Shown here in pieces: positions 12,901 through 23,795 of a stretch of 64,000 nucleotides of DNA. The notes under the pieces were generated by a model that did no database searches, was not told where the DNA came from, and saw nothing but the letters and a program-made list of their open reading frames with translations. This DNA is from Psettodes erumei (lineage: Eukaryota; Chordata; Actinopteri; Pleuronectiformes; Psettodidae): assembly GCA_016785225.1 (NCBI GenBank), contig JAFBJZ010000883.1, forward strand, positions 345,001-409,000, in the 5' to 3' direction. Numbering within the stretch: position 1 is the first letter of the stretch; each line of letters begins with the position of its first letter. A program made the position numbers and the translations under genes.

Positions 12901-13617
12901 TGGTCTAAGTGCCTTCCTGTTACCATGACTACAAAATGACACAGTGATTTAAAATGATGTCATGGTGTTTGATATGATGTCATAATGTATCCTGATGATT
13001 AAAGACAATGTGATGATGAAGATTAAAGATGTGTGGTATATGAAGAGTTAACCATGTGTGGCTTTGTGTGATGTCACTGTCATCATGATGTCATCAGATT
13101 AAATCAGACTGCATTGATCCTTAAAGGTGATCACTCACCACAGCAGAGAAACTAATTTAAAAACGAAAATCAAAGGTTAGTTACATGTCATGTACATTAA
13201 TGAGTGAATGTGAACTGTGCCAACAATGATATTTAAATAGAAAAAGTTGAATGAATAGAACTAAATACGTAATAAAAACACTCACATAGATAAATAAATG
13301 CTCAGTGAATACTGATATTAGCAGATTTGTTGTGAGTCAGTTAGCTAACTGCTGGACCAACACTGACGAGCCGAACAACCATCGCTTCTCTCTATGACGC
13401 CACATAAATAAATCAAACCAGAAATCTGTGGAATACTGTTTGTGACTGAAGCAACAGGTTTTAATAAAGTTTTATATCTGGCATCTACCTGCAGGCTGTC
13501 CAGGGTCTGCTGGGAGTCCACCAGTTTAAGATGGGGGCAGACTGTGTCACCTTCAATCAGGACTACATCGATCCAGACCAACAGGAACCTCCAGAGGCTC
13601 CACTCACTGTGGAGTGA
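9976..13617 (+). CDS. syngr1: Synaptogyrin-1, four-TM synaptic vesicle protein with two alternative C-termini
   Basis: Common exons are 9976-10077, 11385-11622 and 11702-11847. The last coding exon is either 12726-12815 (191 aa protein) or 13495-13617 (202 aa protein). The N-terminus MDGFQAYGAGKAGGAFDP and the block around ALDVYFPQISGVKDRKKAV are diagnostic of synaptogyrins. The segments KDRKKAV, NQWQV and DNPLNEGADAARAAI match synaptogyrin-1 better than 2 or 3. Four hydrophobic segments form the MARVEL-type tetraspan; the N and C termini are expected to be cytosolic. The 12726 exon encodes a short tail with EEEYNKLFSP, resembling human isoform 1b. The 13495 exon encodes GADCVTFNQDYIDP, resembling the 1a tail but shorter. 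Both acceptors join in phase after the same Trp codon at 11847. Role known for the family: synaptic vesicle membrane protein affecting exocytosis. Which paralogue (a or b) cannot be told. Confidence 0.9.
12726..12815 (+). CDS. syngr1: Alternative last coding exon of syngr1 (isoform 1b-like tail)
   Basis: The acceptor is preceded by a GT-rich tract (about 12690-12725). The frame continues from 11847 and stops at TAA 12813-12815 after 29 codons. The tail contains SFEEEYNKLFSPPLA, close in form to the human 1b ending. A polyadenylation-like ATTAAA lies near 12998. Confidence 0.8.
   Translation, partial: GGLTLLSLERLKRVSFEEEYNKLFSPPLA
13495..13617 (+). CDS. syngr1: Alternative last coding exon of syngr1 (isoform 1a-like tail)
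   Basis: Acceptor CTGCAG at 13489-13494; the frame continues in phase 0 from 11847 and stops at TGA 13615-13617. It encodes the end of TM4 and a cytosolic tail with FNQDYIDP. The tail is shorter than the Tyr-rich tail of mammalian 1a. An AATAAA inside an A-rich run near 13821 could end this transcript. Confidence 0.75.
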   Translation, partial: AVQGLLGVHQFKMGADCVTFNQDYIDPDQQEPPEAPLTVE

Positions 13618-14829
13618 AGGGTGGGGACTGAGAAATGATGCATTCTGGGTAGTTGTATGTTGTGATGTGTGATGATGATGCACCCCCCCCCCACCCCCCC
13701 CACACCCCAACACACACATACACAAAGACTGGACCAAAATCAGATTTGTAACCCAAGATTTAAACATGTCATATGTTCATATTAAACAGTTCTTCAAATA
13801 TCATGTTATTTAAAAAAAAAAAATAAAACCAAACCACGTCTGTGTGTGATGCACATTTCACTTCCTAACATTATTGTTCCAAATGTTGAGCCTTAATGAA
13901 AATAATGCAGATTCCAGAAGAAAAGATTCAAGACTGATTCAGCTCTGTGGTTTTCTGGATTAATTGCTGCTGTGACTCATTGTCCAACTAAAACTTTAGG
14001 AGATGAGTCACTGTTTACAGTGTGAAAAGTAAAGTGTGGCCTGTTTTGACTCGTTGATGATCAACAGACCAGTTACAGTAAAACCTGATACATCAACGAA
14101 TTCGCTTCATATTTAACTAATCCAAAATAACATGTTGTTATGAAGCTAACATTAATCTTAATGGTGTAACTGACTCTGGTTGGTTCTCATGATGTCACCT
14201 GATAGTCTGCGCCAAGCCTGATTGGTCCACAGTCAAAAACCAGTTTCACCTGAGATCAGCTGACATGTTTCTACCCTTGTGCTGCAGACTGTGCTGTTGA
14301 AACACACCTGAAGCACCTGGATGCAGGTGAGTGTGTTGATCTCTCGTTACATTAACCAGAACAAAACTACGACTTGTCTGATTGAACAGAGCAGCTTTTA
14401 AACTTCAACCACAAACTCGGCCTCTATCTTTCTTTGCTGAGTCAGCACAAACTGTGACTCACTGCTTTGTGTGTTGGTGAAAGACGGCAGAGCTTTAAAA
14501 AGTATCAACAAAATGTGAGTCATCAGCTGTGACAAACAAAGAACCTGTAACAGACCGAATGAATGTGAAGCTGCAGATGATTCAACTAAAATAGAAATGT
14601 TGATTAATAGAGTGAGTCACTCTGTGTCTACTGTGTGTGTTAAAGTAAAGATCAAACAGAGTTTTCATGATAATCTGAGTTAAAGGAACATTTAAACTGA
14701 AGAAAGGGTTACTGGATAAAAACAAGATTTTATTAAAAATGATAATTTCAAATGAACAAAAACACAAACAAGAAATATTGAAAATGTTCTATATAAACAG
14801 AAAAGTCTCAAATAAACTAAGAACAAAAA

Positions 14830-14893
14830 GTAAATAAATAAATAGATAAATAAATAAATAAATTAATAAATAAATAAATAGGTCAAATAAATA
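14830..14893 (-). promoter_or_regulatory. AU-rich element (overlapping AUUUA pentamers) in the interferon 3' UTR
   Basis: Read on the - strand this stretch is an almost uninterrupted series of AUUUA pentamers and UUAUUUAUU nonamers, starting about 60 nt past the interferon stop. Such elements destabilise cytokine mRNAs. A possible - strand AATAAA lies at 14724-14730. That the 3' UTR includes the element is inferred from position. Confidence 0.6.
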
Positions 14894-14952
14894 AGCGTTG
14901 AACTCAAATTGACATCACAGGTGGGCGTGGCCTCTGTCATCTGTGGGCGTGG

Positions 14953-16023
14953 TCAGTGTATGAAACAGCTGTGGTGTTGCTGCAGCGCGGTCTTCAGGAC
15001 TGAGAGGACGTCTCTCCTCAGAGCCATCCAACCACAGGCAGCGCTGTCCTGAATGACACAGAGAGAGACCTCAGCTCTGATTGGTCTACACGCTCGCCCA
15101 GTCATAATCTGATTGTAATCTGAGATTTCAATTATTTAGAATCTTTCTTGTTCATTTAATATAAATATGGTAAAAAATAGCCACTAGAAAATAAAAAGTA
15201 AAATAAATGAATTCATGAATTCACATTTTAGCATCACATTCATCGTCATCAGTTCATGGATGTTTTGAAACCAGCTGTGAAGAGAAAAGAAATGTTTACC
15301 TGCTGCTGCACAACACTGGTCACGTTTGTGAAGTAAGGGGTTAAAACATCAGGACCAGTATCTGTGGACGCCTGGAGACGGGGAGACGGGGTTATTAATG
15401 AATGAACGAACGAATGATTGATGAGGAATCTCACAGGTGCTACTCACGCAGCCTGCCCCCTCCTCCAGCACTCGGTCCTGCAGGATCCGGAAGGTGTTGA
15501 GTTTCCCGTTGTCCCAGGCGATGCCGCCCTCTCCGGTGGGTGGCCCATCATTCTGAAACATCAACTGCTGCATCCCCAACAGTGACTCGTGCACCACCCA
15601 TAATGCCCGGCGGCACTGCGGGGAACCAATCAAATTGAAGAAGATTTGTACACAAACCGTTTGAGTATACATATCCAGCTCCGTCATTGGCTGAGAGGCC
15701 TAGGTGAGGTTGCAGGCTTACCTGAAGTTGATTGGCTGTGGCAGCAGGGAAGGCGGAGTCTGGAAAGGAGATGTTGACGTTGTACCTCAGGCAGTGGACA
15801 GGAAAAGCACCCCCCTAAGAGGACAGACACAGTTAGACAAAGCAGTTAAGTGAAGTTAAGTCTCGAGTATGCAGGTGACGGGTCAGGGTCTTACCAGGTC
15901 CCTGAGCTGGTGGTGGGTTTTCTGGACCAGGTTTGCCCGCAGCTTGCAGGTCGGCATGGCAACCACCATCAACTGGAGGCTGCAGAGCTGCAGGAGGACC
16001 AGGAGGACTCGAGACATTGTCAT
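14953..16023 (-). CDS. ifn: Type I interferon (fish group, five exons)
   Basis: Exons on the - strand, 5' to 3': 16023-15895, 15814-15722, 15615-15448, 15371-15300, 15048-14953. All four introns are phase 0, the typical fish type I IFN arrangement. The product is 185 aa. It has a signal peptide (RVLLVLLQLCSLQLMVVA) and probable mature start MPTCKL, then CLRYNVNISFP, CRRALWVVHESL, ITW-like IAWDNGKL and a C-terminal block SAACGWMALRRDVLSVL that corresponds to the family's conserved CAWE-type helix. N-glycosylation sequons occur at NIS and NVT. Two in-frame ATGs (16023, 16017) lie close together; either could initiate. It is a secreted antiviral cytokine signalling through fish CRFB receptors to JAK/STAT. 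The mature region shows six cysteines, more than the two or four usually used to group fish IFNs. It probably belongs to a d- or h-like subgroup, which I cannot settle. It lies opposite in strand to its neighbours. Confidence 0.88.
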
Positions 16024-19000
16024 TGTCCTGGGTCTGATGGTTTTTGTTTCACGGGATCTTCAAAAATTACTGGTTTTTCAGCTGGTCTTCGTCCAGTCCT
16101 GGTCCTGGTCTTTCAGGTCCTGAGGTTCAGAAATAGACTGCAGATTTAGTTAAGTAAATAGTTGTAAACAGAAATAAGCAGTTATTCTGAGTTTCAAAAA
16201 TCTTCACCTGATGTAGTCTTGCTCTGGTTCAGGCAGTCTTGGTTCTGGTTCAGATCCTGGTTGGAGCTGGATGGAGCGAGCAGCCTAAGGTGAATTCAGA
16301 TCACCTGGAACAGAAAGAAAGGCAGCAATCAGCTAATGACAGACAGGCAGACACAGCCCGGCAGCAGTTCAAACCTGGATCAGTCCAGACCAGGTGAGTC
16401 ACCTCCAAGGGATTCAGGTTTTTAAAAAGGAATGTTTCTCTGAAGTTTCCACAACGTTTTACAGTAAAATAAGAATAAGTAAGAATAAATTAATGGAGTT
16501 TAATTTCAACACAAGTTCTGTTTTCATCTGACCCGATATAAAATAAAAAAAGTATGATATATACACAGTGTTGTATTCACTTACTGCGATCAGAACAAAT
16601 GTGTAACTACGAATCTCTGAGCAGAACTTAAAACAGCAGTTCTGTGTTGAGCAACAACAGGAGGATTATGAGAATTGTGATTATGAGGATTGTGAGGAAC
16701 ATCACATTCAAAAGACATTCAAAAAGACAAAAGCATAAAATGTGCAGTAAAAGTTTAATTACAAATGTCTCCATGGACAGTTTGTTGTGTTTGTGATAAA
16801 TAATTATTGTGTTCAATAAAATGATAAGTAATTACTGATCAGAGCAACTGCAGACTGTTCATGGAGATACATAAAGAATTGTAAAGTCAAAGATGAACGC
16901 TGACCTGAGCGTCTGTCGCGGCGGCTGCAGACCGACCTGAAACTTCAGGCTTCGTTAACTGACGAATGGGACGCCGCGTTAATATTCATCTGGAGGACTG
17001 ACGCGTCATGTGGGACTGTTGCCGTTTGTCACAAAAACGCAACGCAATTTTCCGACTGACAAGTTTCCCTGTTTGCGGCGGTCAGAAACACTCAGCGTCA
17101 GATGGAAATCTGGAGATTTGTCAGCGCAGCGGCAGGGTCTGTGTTTCCGTTCAGGCCGCTGACGGAAACTTGAACTTTAAATTTAATGAAAGATTCCAAA
17201 AATTAAATTGACTAAAATGAAAAAAGCGACATTGAGTCACAGTGAGTCCTGGACCCTTAGAGATCAGGGCCTGCTTCATTCTGAGTGTTAGGGTTCTCAG
17301 TCACCTCTGAAATGAAACTAAAATCTGTTTCTGTTTGTTTCTGTTGATGATGAAGTCGACTTTTACGTAATCCTTCAAAAATGTTTGCTTCTCAGTCTGA
17401 GTGTTAGAGTTAGCGAGTTATAACAATAATAATAATAATAATAATAATTATTATTATTATTATTTTATTGCTGTGGTTGTTTTGGAGCCAAGAGTTCAGT
17501 CTCAGATGTTGAGATTCCAGTTAATTCCAGTCGAGGAATAGGAAAGTATTTCCATGTACAGACTGAGTACTGTTTTAATCTACAAGTTGAAGGTACTTGT
17601 ACTTTACTTCATTTGATAATTTGACAGACAGGATCATCTTACAGCACAGTGAAATACTTTAACTGTGATACTTTCTCCACATGGAGCTGAGAATACCTAT
17701 GTACTTTTACTTTGGCATCAAAACTTATATCATTACTCTGAGGTTATGGTATTGGTACATAGACTGAAGTACATGATGTGAGTACTTGTGAGTACCACAG
17801 CTTTTGACATGAGGTATTAGTGTTTGTCTTTACTCAACTTATCCATGACAAATAAATTATAGTAACTTCATTTTAGAGATTGTGTTTGATCTTTTTCTCA
17901 TTTAAAATTTAATAGTTATTTGATGAAACTCAGCAAAAAATATAAAAAGTGCAAAGTAAAAACAGAAGTTTTATCATGAAAGAGAAACATTGTTAGATGG
18001 CCGAAGTTTTATTAAACACCAAATTGTTTCTTTGAATTTAATATTGACTGTTTGACTTATTTAAAAGTTCAGATTTAGATGAAACATTTCTCTCTCATTT
18101 AAAATTTTTTCTGTCTTCTCACTAATGAATTATTTTAATAAACAGTGTTTAAATGTGTTTTATATGAGAAATGTTTGTTTTCTCCTGCAAACAGAATCTG
18201 AACAGATGAAACAAACTCACGTCACAGTTACGAGGTCCTGCGGGTCCTGAACTGCGGGTCCTGAACTGCGGGTCTTGATCTGGGCTGATGAGGTTCTCCT
18301 TCAGGCTGGTGGTTGTTGTGGTTCTGTCTTCTTGTGGTTTATAAAGCTTTGTCCCCCACAAACATAGATTACAAAATTTTGGAATTCCCCTTTTTCTTCA
18401 AAAACCCAGAGTTTTGTTTTGTTTTTTTTTTTTTTTTACCTACGATGCAGTTTCAAAGGGTTACCCCCGAAAGTGGGTAAGGTGTGTGTTTGTGTGTGTG
18501 TGTGTGTGTGTGTCGGGGGTTCCACTGAAATTCAGTTCTTTAACTTTCTTACAAATATGAGATGAATTCATGAATAAATTATGGGTTGAGATATATTTAG
18601 GTTTAGATCAAGAAACACTGAGATTAAAGGTCCAAACTTTTACTTTCAAGATATAATCTGTTTGATGTTAATCTGTTTGGTCACTTTAACTGATTGCATT
18701 CTGAGTTGATGTTTTTTTAAATCCATAAAACAAACTAACTTTGCATTTTTATTGTTTTTTAACTGACTCAGGTTCTTTTCAAAGAATCGGCAGAAGTTGG
18801 AAAATAAAAGTCATCGTACGCTGCAGGGCCGTCCACAAACTTCTGGCCACAATGTGGGTTTCATTCATTAAACCCATCAGTGTCGTCACAGCTCAGGATG
18901 CGGTTTCCCCCCGAACTCTTCAGTTTACGTTTACAGAGAAAAGACGGCGTGGAGGGACGGAAGATGAAGAGAAAGACAGAGCGAGACAGACGACAGGAAA

Positions 19001-19507
19001 TTCAGTTCACATTTAGACAGAAAAGAAAGAAACGACAGAACACACTGTGAAAACAGGAAGGAAACGACGTTCTACTACCTGAGGGTTCTCTGAATGAGCG
19101 CAACGAAACCGCTTCACTTTCCAATTCCTCTGCGAGAGAATCCGTCACGATTCAGCAGAGAAAAACATTACGAGACACTTTTCAGACCCACAAACTGAGA
19201 ACATCGTCCACGCCTGCCACGGTTCTGCTGGGTTCTGTTATCACTGCAGCTCCTCGGCCTCGGTGGTTACCAGACGCAGAGTCCACGCCAAAGTGACCGC
19301 CAACAAGTTTTTAATCGAGTTTAGTTCCTGCAGTAAAAATCAGATTAAATCATTAGATAATAATTAGAATCGACTTTAATAAATAAAAACAGAAACATTT
19401 AATAAGTTAAACAGAATAAATGCCGTTATTTATCACTTCACGTACAGTAACGTACAGTTAAAAGGCGTGAAGAAGCAAGCGCTGCACGCAGAGCTGCAAA
19501 AATCACC
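16024..19507. other. Intergenic region between interferon and minisatellite, no gene recognised
   Basis: This holds the upstream flank of the interferon (16024 onward) and a CpG-richer patch at about 16905-17180. It also has the AAT/ATT palindrome, a (GT)n tract near 18481-18513 and a T-run near 18419-18437. No ORF in it resembles a protein I know. I looked for interferon-stimulated response elements and found no convincing GAAANNGAAA pair in the right orientation. Confidence 0.6.
17425..17464. repeat. (AAT)n/(ATT)n perfect palindromic microsatellite
   Basis: About eight AAT triplets run directly into about six ATT triplets, so the strand can fold back on itself over its whole length. It lies in the intergenic region upstream of the interferon gene. 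Confidence 0.9.
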
Positions 19508-20596
19508 GTGAATGTGTTGAGTCTGTTGTGAGTCTGTTGTGAATGTGTTGAATCTGTTGTGAGTCTGTTGAGTCTGTTGTGAGTCTGTTGTGAATGTGTT
19601 GAATCTGTTGTGAGTCTGTTGAGTCTGTTGTGAGTCTGTTGTGAATGTGTTGTCTGTTGTGAGTCTGTTGTGAATGTGTTGAATCTGTTGTGAGTCTGTC
19701 GTGAATGTGTTGAGTCTGTTGTGAGTCTGTTGTGAGTCTGTTGTGTGTCTGTTGTGAGTCTGTTGAGTCTGTTGTGAGTCTGTCGTGAATGTGTTGAGTC
19801 TGTCGTGAGTCTGTCGTGAATGTGTTGAGTCTGTTGTGAGTCTGTTGTGAATGTGTTGAGTCTGTTGTGAGTCTGTCGTGCGTCTGTCGTGAATGTGTTG
19901 AGTCTGTTGTGAGTCTGTTGTGAGTCTGTTGAGTCTGTTGTGAGTCTGTCATGAATGTGTTGAGTCTGTTGTGAGTCTGTTGTGCGTCTGTCGTGAATGT
20001 GTTGAGTCTGTTGTGAGTCTGTTGTGAATGTGTTGAGTCTGTTGTGAGTCTGTTGTGCATCTGTCGTGAATGTGTTGAGTCTGTTGTGAGTCTGTTGTGC
20101 GTCTGTCGTGAATGTGTTGAGTCTGTTGTGAGTCTGTTGTGAATGTGTTGAGTCTGTCGTGAGTCTGTCGTGAATGTGTTGAGTCTGTTGTGAGTCTGTT
20201 GTGAGTCTGTTGAGTCTGTTGTGAGTCTGTCATGAATGTGTTGAGTCTGTTGTGAGTCTGTTGTGCGTCTGTCGTGAATGTGTTGAGTCTGTTGTGAGTC
20301 TGTTGTGCGTCTGTCGTGAATGTGTTGAGTCTGTTGTGCGTCTGTCGTGAATGTGTTGAGTCTGTTGTGAGTCTGTCGTGAATGTGTTGAGTCTGTTGTG
20401 AGTCTGTTGTGAGTCTGTTGGGTCTGTTGTGAGTCTGCTGTGTGTCTGTTGTGTGTCTGTTGTGAGTCTGTTGTGCGTTGGTTGTGAGTCTGTCGTGAAT
20501 GTGTTGAGTCTGTTGTGAGTCTGTCATGAGTCTGTCGTGAATGTGTTGAGTCTGTTGTGAGTCTGTTGTGAGTCTCTTGTGAGTCTGTTGTGCGTC
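19508..20596. repeat. Minisatellite, about 1.1 kb, built on 9-11 bp words (GAGTCTGTTGT / GAATGTGTTGA)
   Basis: The whole block is made of the words gagtctgttgt, gaatgtgttga and gtctgtcgt, arranged into longer composite units of roughly 30-45 bp. Point variants (cgt for tgt, cat for cgt) recur in register, showing repeated duplication of composite units. Because TGA and TAG are rare on the other strand, two frames stay open on the - strand (396 and 219 codons of Thr/Gln/Ser/His). I regard these as repeat artefacts, not genes. Confidence 0.95.
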
Positions 20597-20930
20597 CACT
20601 GATTCCACAGGTCTGCATACTGGATCTGGAGTCAGAACCGGACTCAGAGATCCGGATCAGGTGTTGCTGTCGTGTCGGTGCTGTTTGAGCCAATCACAGG
20701 AGAGCGCCATCTGTTTTTAACTCAAACAGGTGGGGAAGCGTCAGAATGAGAATCACAGGTCACAGTAACTTGAACAGGTAAACGTTCACCTGGTCTGTGT
20801 GACGTCACCAAACACGTAATAATATGGACCGACGGGACCAGGACGTGAGAAATAGTGTGTTCGGAAGGATTTGAGTATTTTCAGGTGTTCCAGTAGAAGG
20901 CAGTGTGTAAGTCCGTGGAGGTTGTCTGCG

Positions 20931-20993
20931 AGAAGAAGAAGAAGAAGAAGCAGAAGAAAAAAAAAAAAAGAAAAAGAAGAGGAAAAAGAAGAA
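20931..20993. repeat. Purine tract, (GAA)n with an A-run
   Basis: Sixty or so bases almost free of pyrimidines on the + strand (GAA triplets, a run of 13 A, then GAAGA). It sits at the left edge of a CpG-rich patch (20850-21400) that probably contains the promoter of the glycosyltransferase gene. Purine tracts of this type can form triplex DNA. Confidence 0.85.
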
Positions 20994-20994
20994 G

Positions 20995-21279
20995 TGACAT
21001 GCGGAAGCGGTGTGTTTCTGAGCTTTTCCCTGCTTTTCTCTTTTGTTTGGTTTTGTTTGTTTTTTGTCTGCCTCGTTGTTTATTTTGGGCTCGCGGTGTT
21101 CGGAGCTTCTTTACACTCACACTCCCGTCGGGGCTCGCGCCAACCAGGGATAAATTGAGGCGGATGATGTAGAGGATCGATAAGCAAATATCACGCATCG
21201 CGGGGAGGACGTGCGGACGTTTGGTCGTACAGAAGTTTGTAAACGCCTCACACGTCGGCGTCATTTACACCTGAGACAG
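20995..21279 (+). promoter_or_regulatory. Possible promoter and non-coding first exon of the GT6 gene
   Basis: The patch is richer in CpG than its surroundings and ends with a strong donor, CAG|GTGAGT, at 21279/21280. The first coding ATG lies 435 bases downstream. A non-coding first exon spliced to an acceptor upstream of 21715 is the simplest reading, but no acceptor was pinned down. Confidence 0.35.
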
Positions 21280-21714
21280 GTGAGTACGTTTGAGACGCGG
21301 GGCTGCGGTCCGGTTCCGTCGCAGTTAAGGAGACGAGCCTTCGGTGTCTCCGAGCTCATCTCCTTCAGCTTCCTATGTTAAGGCACGGAACCGACGGAAC
21401 CCGTTCAGGATCCAGAACTCCAGAGATCCGCTCTGTCACAGAAACTATAAATTATAATTTAGCCTGCACCTTATTTTTTATTTATTTTCACAATATCTTA
21501 TTTATTTGTTACTTCATATGAGTAATTAACTGTACTGTACTACATATACTGTGTACTCTGGACTGAGCCAGGACTGACGCAGACCAGAGTCCTCTGTTCA
21601 GACCTGTTGGATCCACAGACAAGCTCAGTGCTGGATTTGGTCTCGGTGGACCAGGTCTGCAGTACGGGTTCTCACCCTGTGGATCTGGACTCCTGGTCTG
21701 GCTCAGACCATGAC

Positions 21715-23795
21715 ATGATGATCACCAGTAGAACTGCGACTGCGATCCTGCTTTTGTGTGTGCTGCTGTTGTGAGTACTGAAGTATTAATACTACTGGAG
21801 AGTAGTTGCATTTTTACTATCACAGTAAAGACAGAGCTGCAGTTACTTAGTTAATTGATTAATGAAGAAGTTGATCAATGAGGTCTTTGTCCGCCCACAG
21901 AGTTCTGTACTACTTCGTGATCCCGATCCACTGGAGAAACAGGTACCACACGTGGTTCATTAGCCCCGCCCTCTTTAATCACCTGTTCACCTGTGACAGT
22001 GCTTCATGTGTTGTGTTACTGTACAATTTTTGATATGAAATCTCTCATGAAATTAAGTACACTAAAGTACTGCAGTACTTTAGAGTACACGCTGACTGAT
22101 ACACTGTTCTCATCTGATCACAGACAGTACACCTGGTCTGACATCACCTGCAGGTGAGCAGTCGGTCGTGTTTTCACTTTGAGTTTTTATTTTCCAGGAA
22201 ACTGAACATTCACTTTCACTGTGGTTCAATAACGATCCTCCAGTTTATTGATTTGTTGATGATGTAATCAGTGTGTGTGTGTGTGTGTGTTTAGACCTGC
22301 TGCTGAAGACATCATCAGTCGTGAGTCACCCCTGCAGGCTCCCAACCAGTAAGTGCATCTTCATCTTCCTCATCATCACAGCTGTCAGTAAAAGGAGCTT
22401 CATGGGGGGCTGTTAGCATGTGTTAGCATATGGGGGCTGTTAGCATGTGGGGGTCGTGAGCTCTTCTGACGAGGAACCCGTTTGTGTTTCAGTCTGACGT
22501 ACAAACAGCCCAGCATCTTGCAGGGGTGAGTATCAGTCCCTGCCATTGCTGTTGTTGTTGTTGTTGTTGTTGTTGTGTTGTTTGTTTATATCAGCGTGTG
22601 TGTGTAGTCGTACCGATGTGGTGACCGTGACGCCCTGGCTGGCTCCCGTGGTCTGGGAGGGAACCTTTAATCCGGTTCTCCTCGACAGCGTCTACAGACA
22701 GAAGAACATCAGCATTGCAGTCACTGTGTTCGCCGTGGGAAAGTACGAAGCCACAGCGCTGCACGCCACCACATGAACAAAGCGTGTCGGGTTTGACCTT
22801 TGACCTGGAGGTGACCCGTCTCGCCCTCTTCACAGGTACATCAGGTTCCTTAAAGACTTCCTGGAGACGGCAGAGCAGCACTTCTTTGTCAGTTTCGACA
22901 CTCACGTGTACGTCTTCACCGACTGTCCGAAAGAGGTGCCCCAAGTCAAAATGTCCACTGGCAGACAGGTAAAGGAAGGATGCGGGCGACGTGTTCTGTA
23001 TTCAACAAACTGGTCCCAGAACAGCCGGACTAAAAACAACCTCCCCCAACCCAGCTGACGGTGCGCGCGGTGCCCAGCTCCAAACGCTGGCAGGATATTT
23101 CCGCTCGCAGGATGGAGCTGATCCAGACGCTGATCGAGGAGGAGCTTCGAAATCACACCGACTACATCTTCTGCCTGGACGTTGACTCCAAGTTCCACGG
23201 CCGCTGGGGGGCGGAGTCACTGGGGGCGCTGGTCGCTGTGGTGCATCCAGGTCAGTGGAAAGTTCTTTCTGTACGTCGTACTCGTTGGTGCCATGCCCCC
23301 CCCCCAAGCCTGGAACTCATCGTCTTCTCCACGACTGCCCGTTGTGTTTACAGGTTACTACAGAGAGAACCGTGACAGTTTCCCCTACGAGCGGAGGCCC
23401 GCCTCCAGAGCGTACATGGCTCCTGGGGAGGGAGACTTCTATTACTGTGGGGGGGCGTTCGGAGGCCTTCTGCCAGAGGTGCACAAGCTCACCCGAACCT
23501 GCCGCTTCAACTTCGAGGATGATGCCAAAAATGACATTGAGGCTGCCTGGCAGGAGGAGAGTCACCTGAACAGGTAGGGGGGGGGTGAGTCACCTGAACA
23601 GATAGGGAGGGGGTGAGTCACCTGAACAGGTGATGACTGTACTGTGTTTTCAGGTACATGTGGATCAACAAACCTAATAAGGTTCTGTCACCTGAGTATC
23701 TGTGGCAGGATTTCAAAGCCAGAAACCCTGAAATTCGCATCATCAGGTTCTCCGGAGTTATCAAGAACTACGCCGAGATCCGACCCAATGCCTGA
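21715..23795 (+). CDS. Glycosyltransferase family 6 (ABO / GBGT1-like alpha-1,3-GalNAc/Gal transferase)
   Basis: Ten coding exons: 21715-21770, 21901-21942, 22124-22153, 22295-22348, 22493-22525, 22608-22742, 22836-22968, 23055-23250, 23354-23573, 23654-23795, giving 346 aa (ABO 354, GBGT1 about 347). It is a type II Golgi membrane protein: short N-tail, one TM segment (ILLLCVLLLVLYYFVIPI), a stem, then a GT-A catalytic domain. Visible motifs: APVVWEGTFN, the metal-binding DVD in FCLDVDSKF, RPASRAYMAPGEGDFYY, GGAFGG, WQEESHLNRY and KPNKVLSPEYLW, all characteristic of GT6. Family reaction: transfer of GalNAc or Gal in alpha-1,3 linkage to glycolipid or glycoprotein acceptors. Donor specificity and exact orthology (abo-like versus gbgt1-like) cannot be decided from these residues. 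The catalytic region is spread over four exons after the 135-bp exon (see findings). An ATG at 21718 directly follows the first and could also be used. Confidence 0.9.
22550..22577. repeat. (GTT)n microsatellite in the GT6 gene
   Basis: Nine GTT triplets in the intron between 22525 and 22608. Confidence 0.95.

Noticed and set aside
16300..16460. Interferon-response-element-like GAAAGAAA words upstream of the interferon
   Set aside because: Spacing or orientation does not fit GAAANNGAAA; no confident site.
19503..20693. 396-codon - strand ORF rich in Thr, Gln, Ser and His (mucin-like)
   Set aside because: It is entirely minisatellite; a second frame is also open, and there is no signal peptide, domain or splice context.
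20881..21264. 127-codon - strand ORF over the purine tract
   Set aside because: The run of Phe comes from the GAA/A tract read in reverse, and the region fits a promoter better.
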